Origin: Dioscorea cayenensis subsp. rotundata | Lineage: Eukaryota; Streptophyta; Magnoliopsida; Dioscoreales; Dioscoreaceae | Direction: 5' to 3' | Length of the DNA stretch: 64,000 bases | NCBI RefSeq assembly: GCF_009730915.1 | Contig: NC_052481.1 | Span: 22,332,233 to 22,396,232 of the forward strand | Shown: positions 63,987 through 64,000 of the stretch, in pieces | How positions within the stretch are numbered: the first letter of the stretch is position 1 | How the letters are laid out: each line of letters begins with the position of its first letter | The notes under the pieces: model-generated | What the model was told of the DNA's origin: nothing | Databases searched by the model: none | Seen by the model: only the letters and a program-made list of their open reading frames with translations | Program-made: the position numbers and the translations under genes

Positions 63987-64000
63987 GTAATTGTCTCTTC
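63987..64000 (+). other. Start of the next GRXS12 intron
   Basis: The donor gtaatt follows exon 4 at 63987, and the window ends 14 bases into the intron. Confidence 0.8.

Overview
The window is nuclear DNA of a flowering plant. It has intron-rich genes with GT..AG splicing, AT-rich intergenic DNA, Tourist- and Stowaway-type MITEs, tRNA-derived SINEs, a LINE tail and solo LTRs. The gene families are plant families: type-1 pectate lyase, TMKL1 receptor pseudokinase, PTS2 thiolase, mitochondrial HSP60, PsaE, dirigent proteins, a PIF-like bHLH, a TOM2A-related tetraspanin and chloroplast glutaredoxin S12. A monocot (possibly yam-like) origin is only a guess. Three gaps of exactly 1000 N are scaffold placeholders.

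Layout: 667-2044 holds the 3' exons of a pectate lyase. 2045-6784 is intergenic and carries a Harbinger/Tourist-like element with a CCGG-rich core. 6785-8853 is TMKL1. 10862-15082 is a complete 14-exon peroxisomal 3-ketoacyl-CoA thiolase (KAT2 type), preceded by a tandemly duplicated segment rich in AGCCCA/GGCCCA motifs. 17223-22201 is an 18-exon mitochondrial HSP60. 23435-23671 is exon 1 of PsaE, which then runs into a gap. 24751-26100 holds two tandem-repeat arrays.

26400-43400 is a dirigent gene array made by repeated duplication. One copy is intact (29860-30417). One is split by a MITE (27026-27973), one is split by a solo LTR (38991-40097), and one is a 5' stump (43239-43394). Two further relics are likely (28250, 34441). 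MITE, SINE, LINE, solo LTR and DUF4283-type fossils fill the gaps between copies. 43400-54980 is gene-poor, with a 565-bp tandem duplication, a SINE-like array interrupted by a 2.9-kb solo LTR, and a Stowaway MITE. 54981-56887 is a PIF-like bHLH gene. 58960-61740 is a tetraspanin gene. 62762-63986 is the 5' part of GRXS12.

The genes are ordinary nuclear genes with their own promoters, and I see no operon-like system. I did not find a convincing new biological system. The most notable signals are: (1) eight single-base expansions, all +1 and all in mononucleotide runs, that break HSP60, the bHLH gene and the tetraspanin gene, which points to an assembly artefact or very recent decay; (2) a dirigent array in which the disabled copies were disabled in different ways; (3) compact regulatory architecture upstream of KAT2, HSP60 and GRXS12. 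All exon boundaries were read by eye from GT/AG sites and remembered family sequence, not by alignment.
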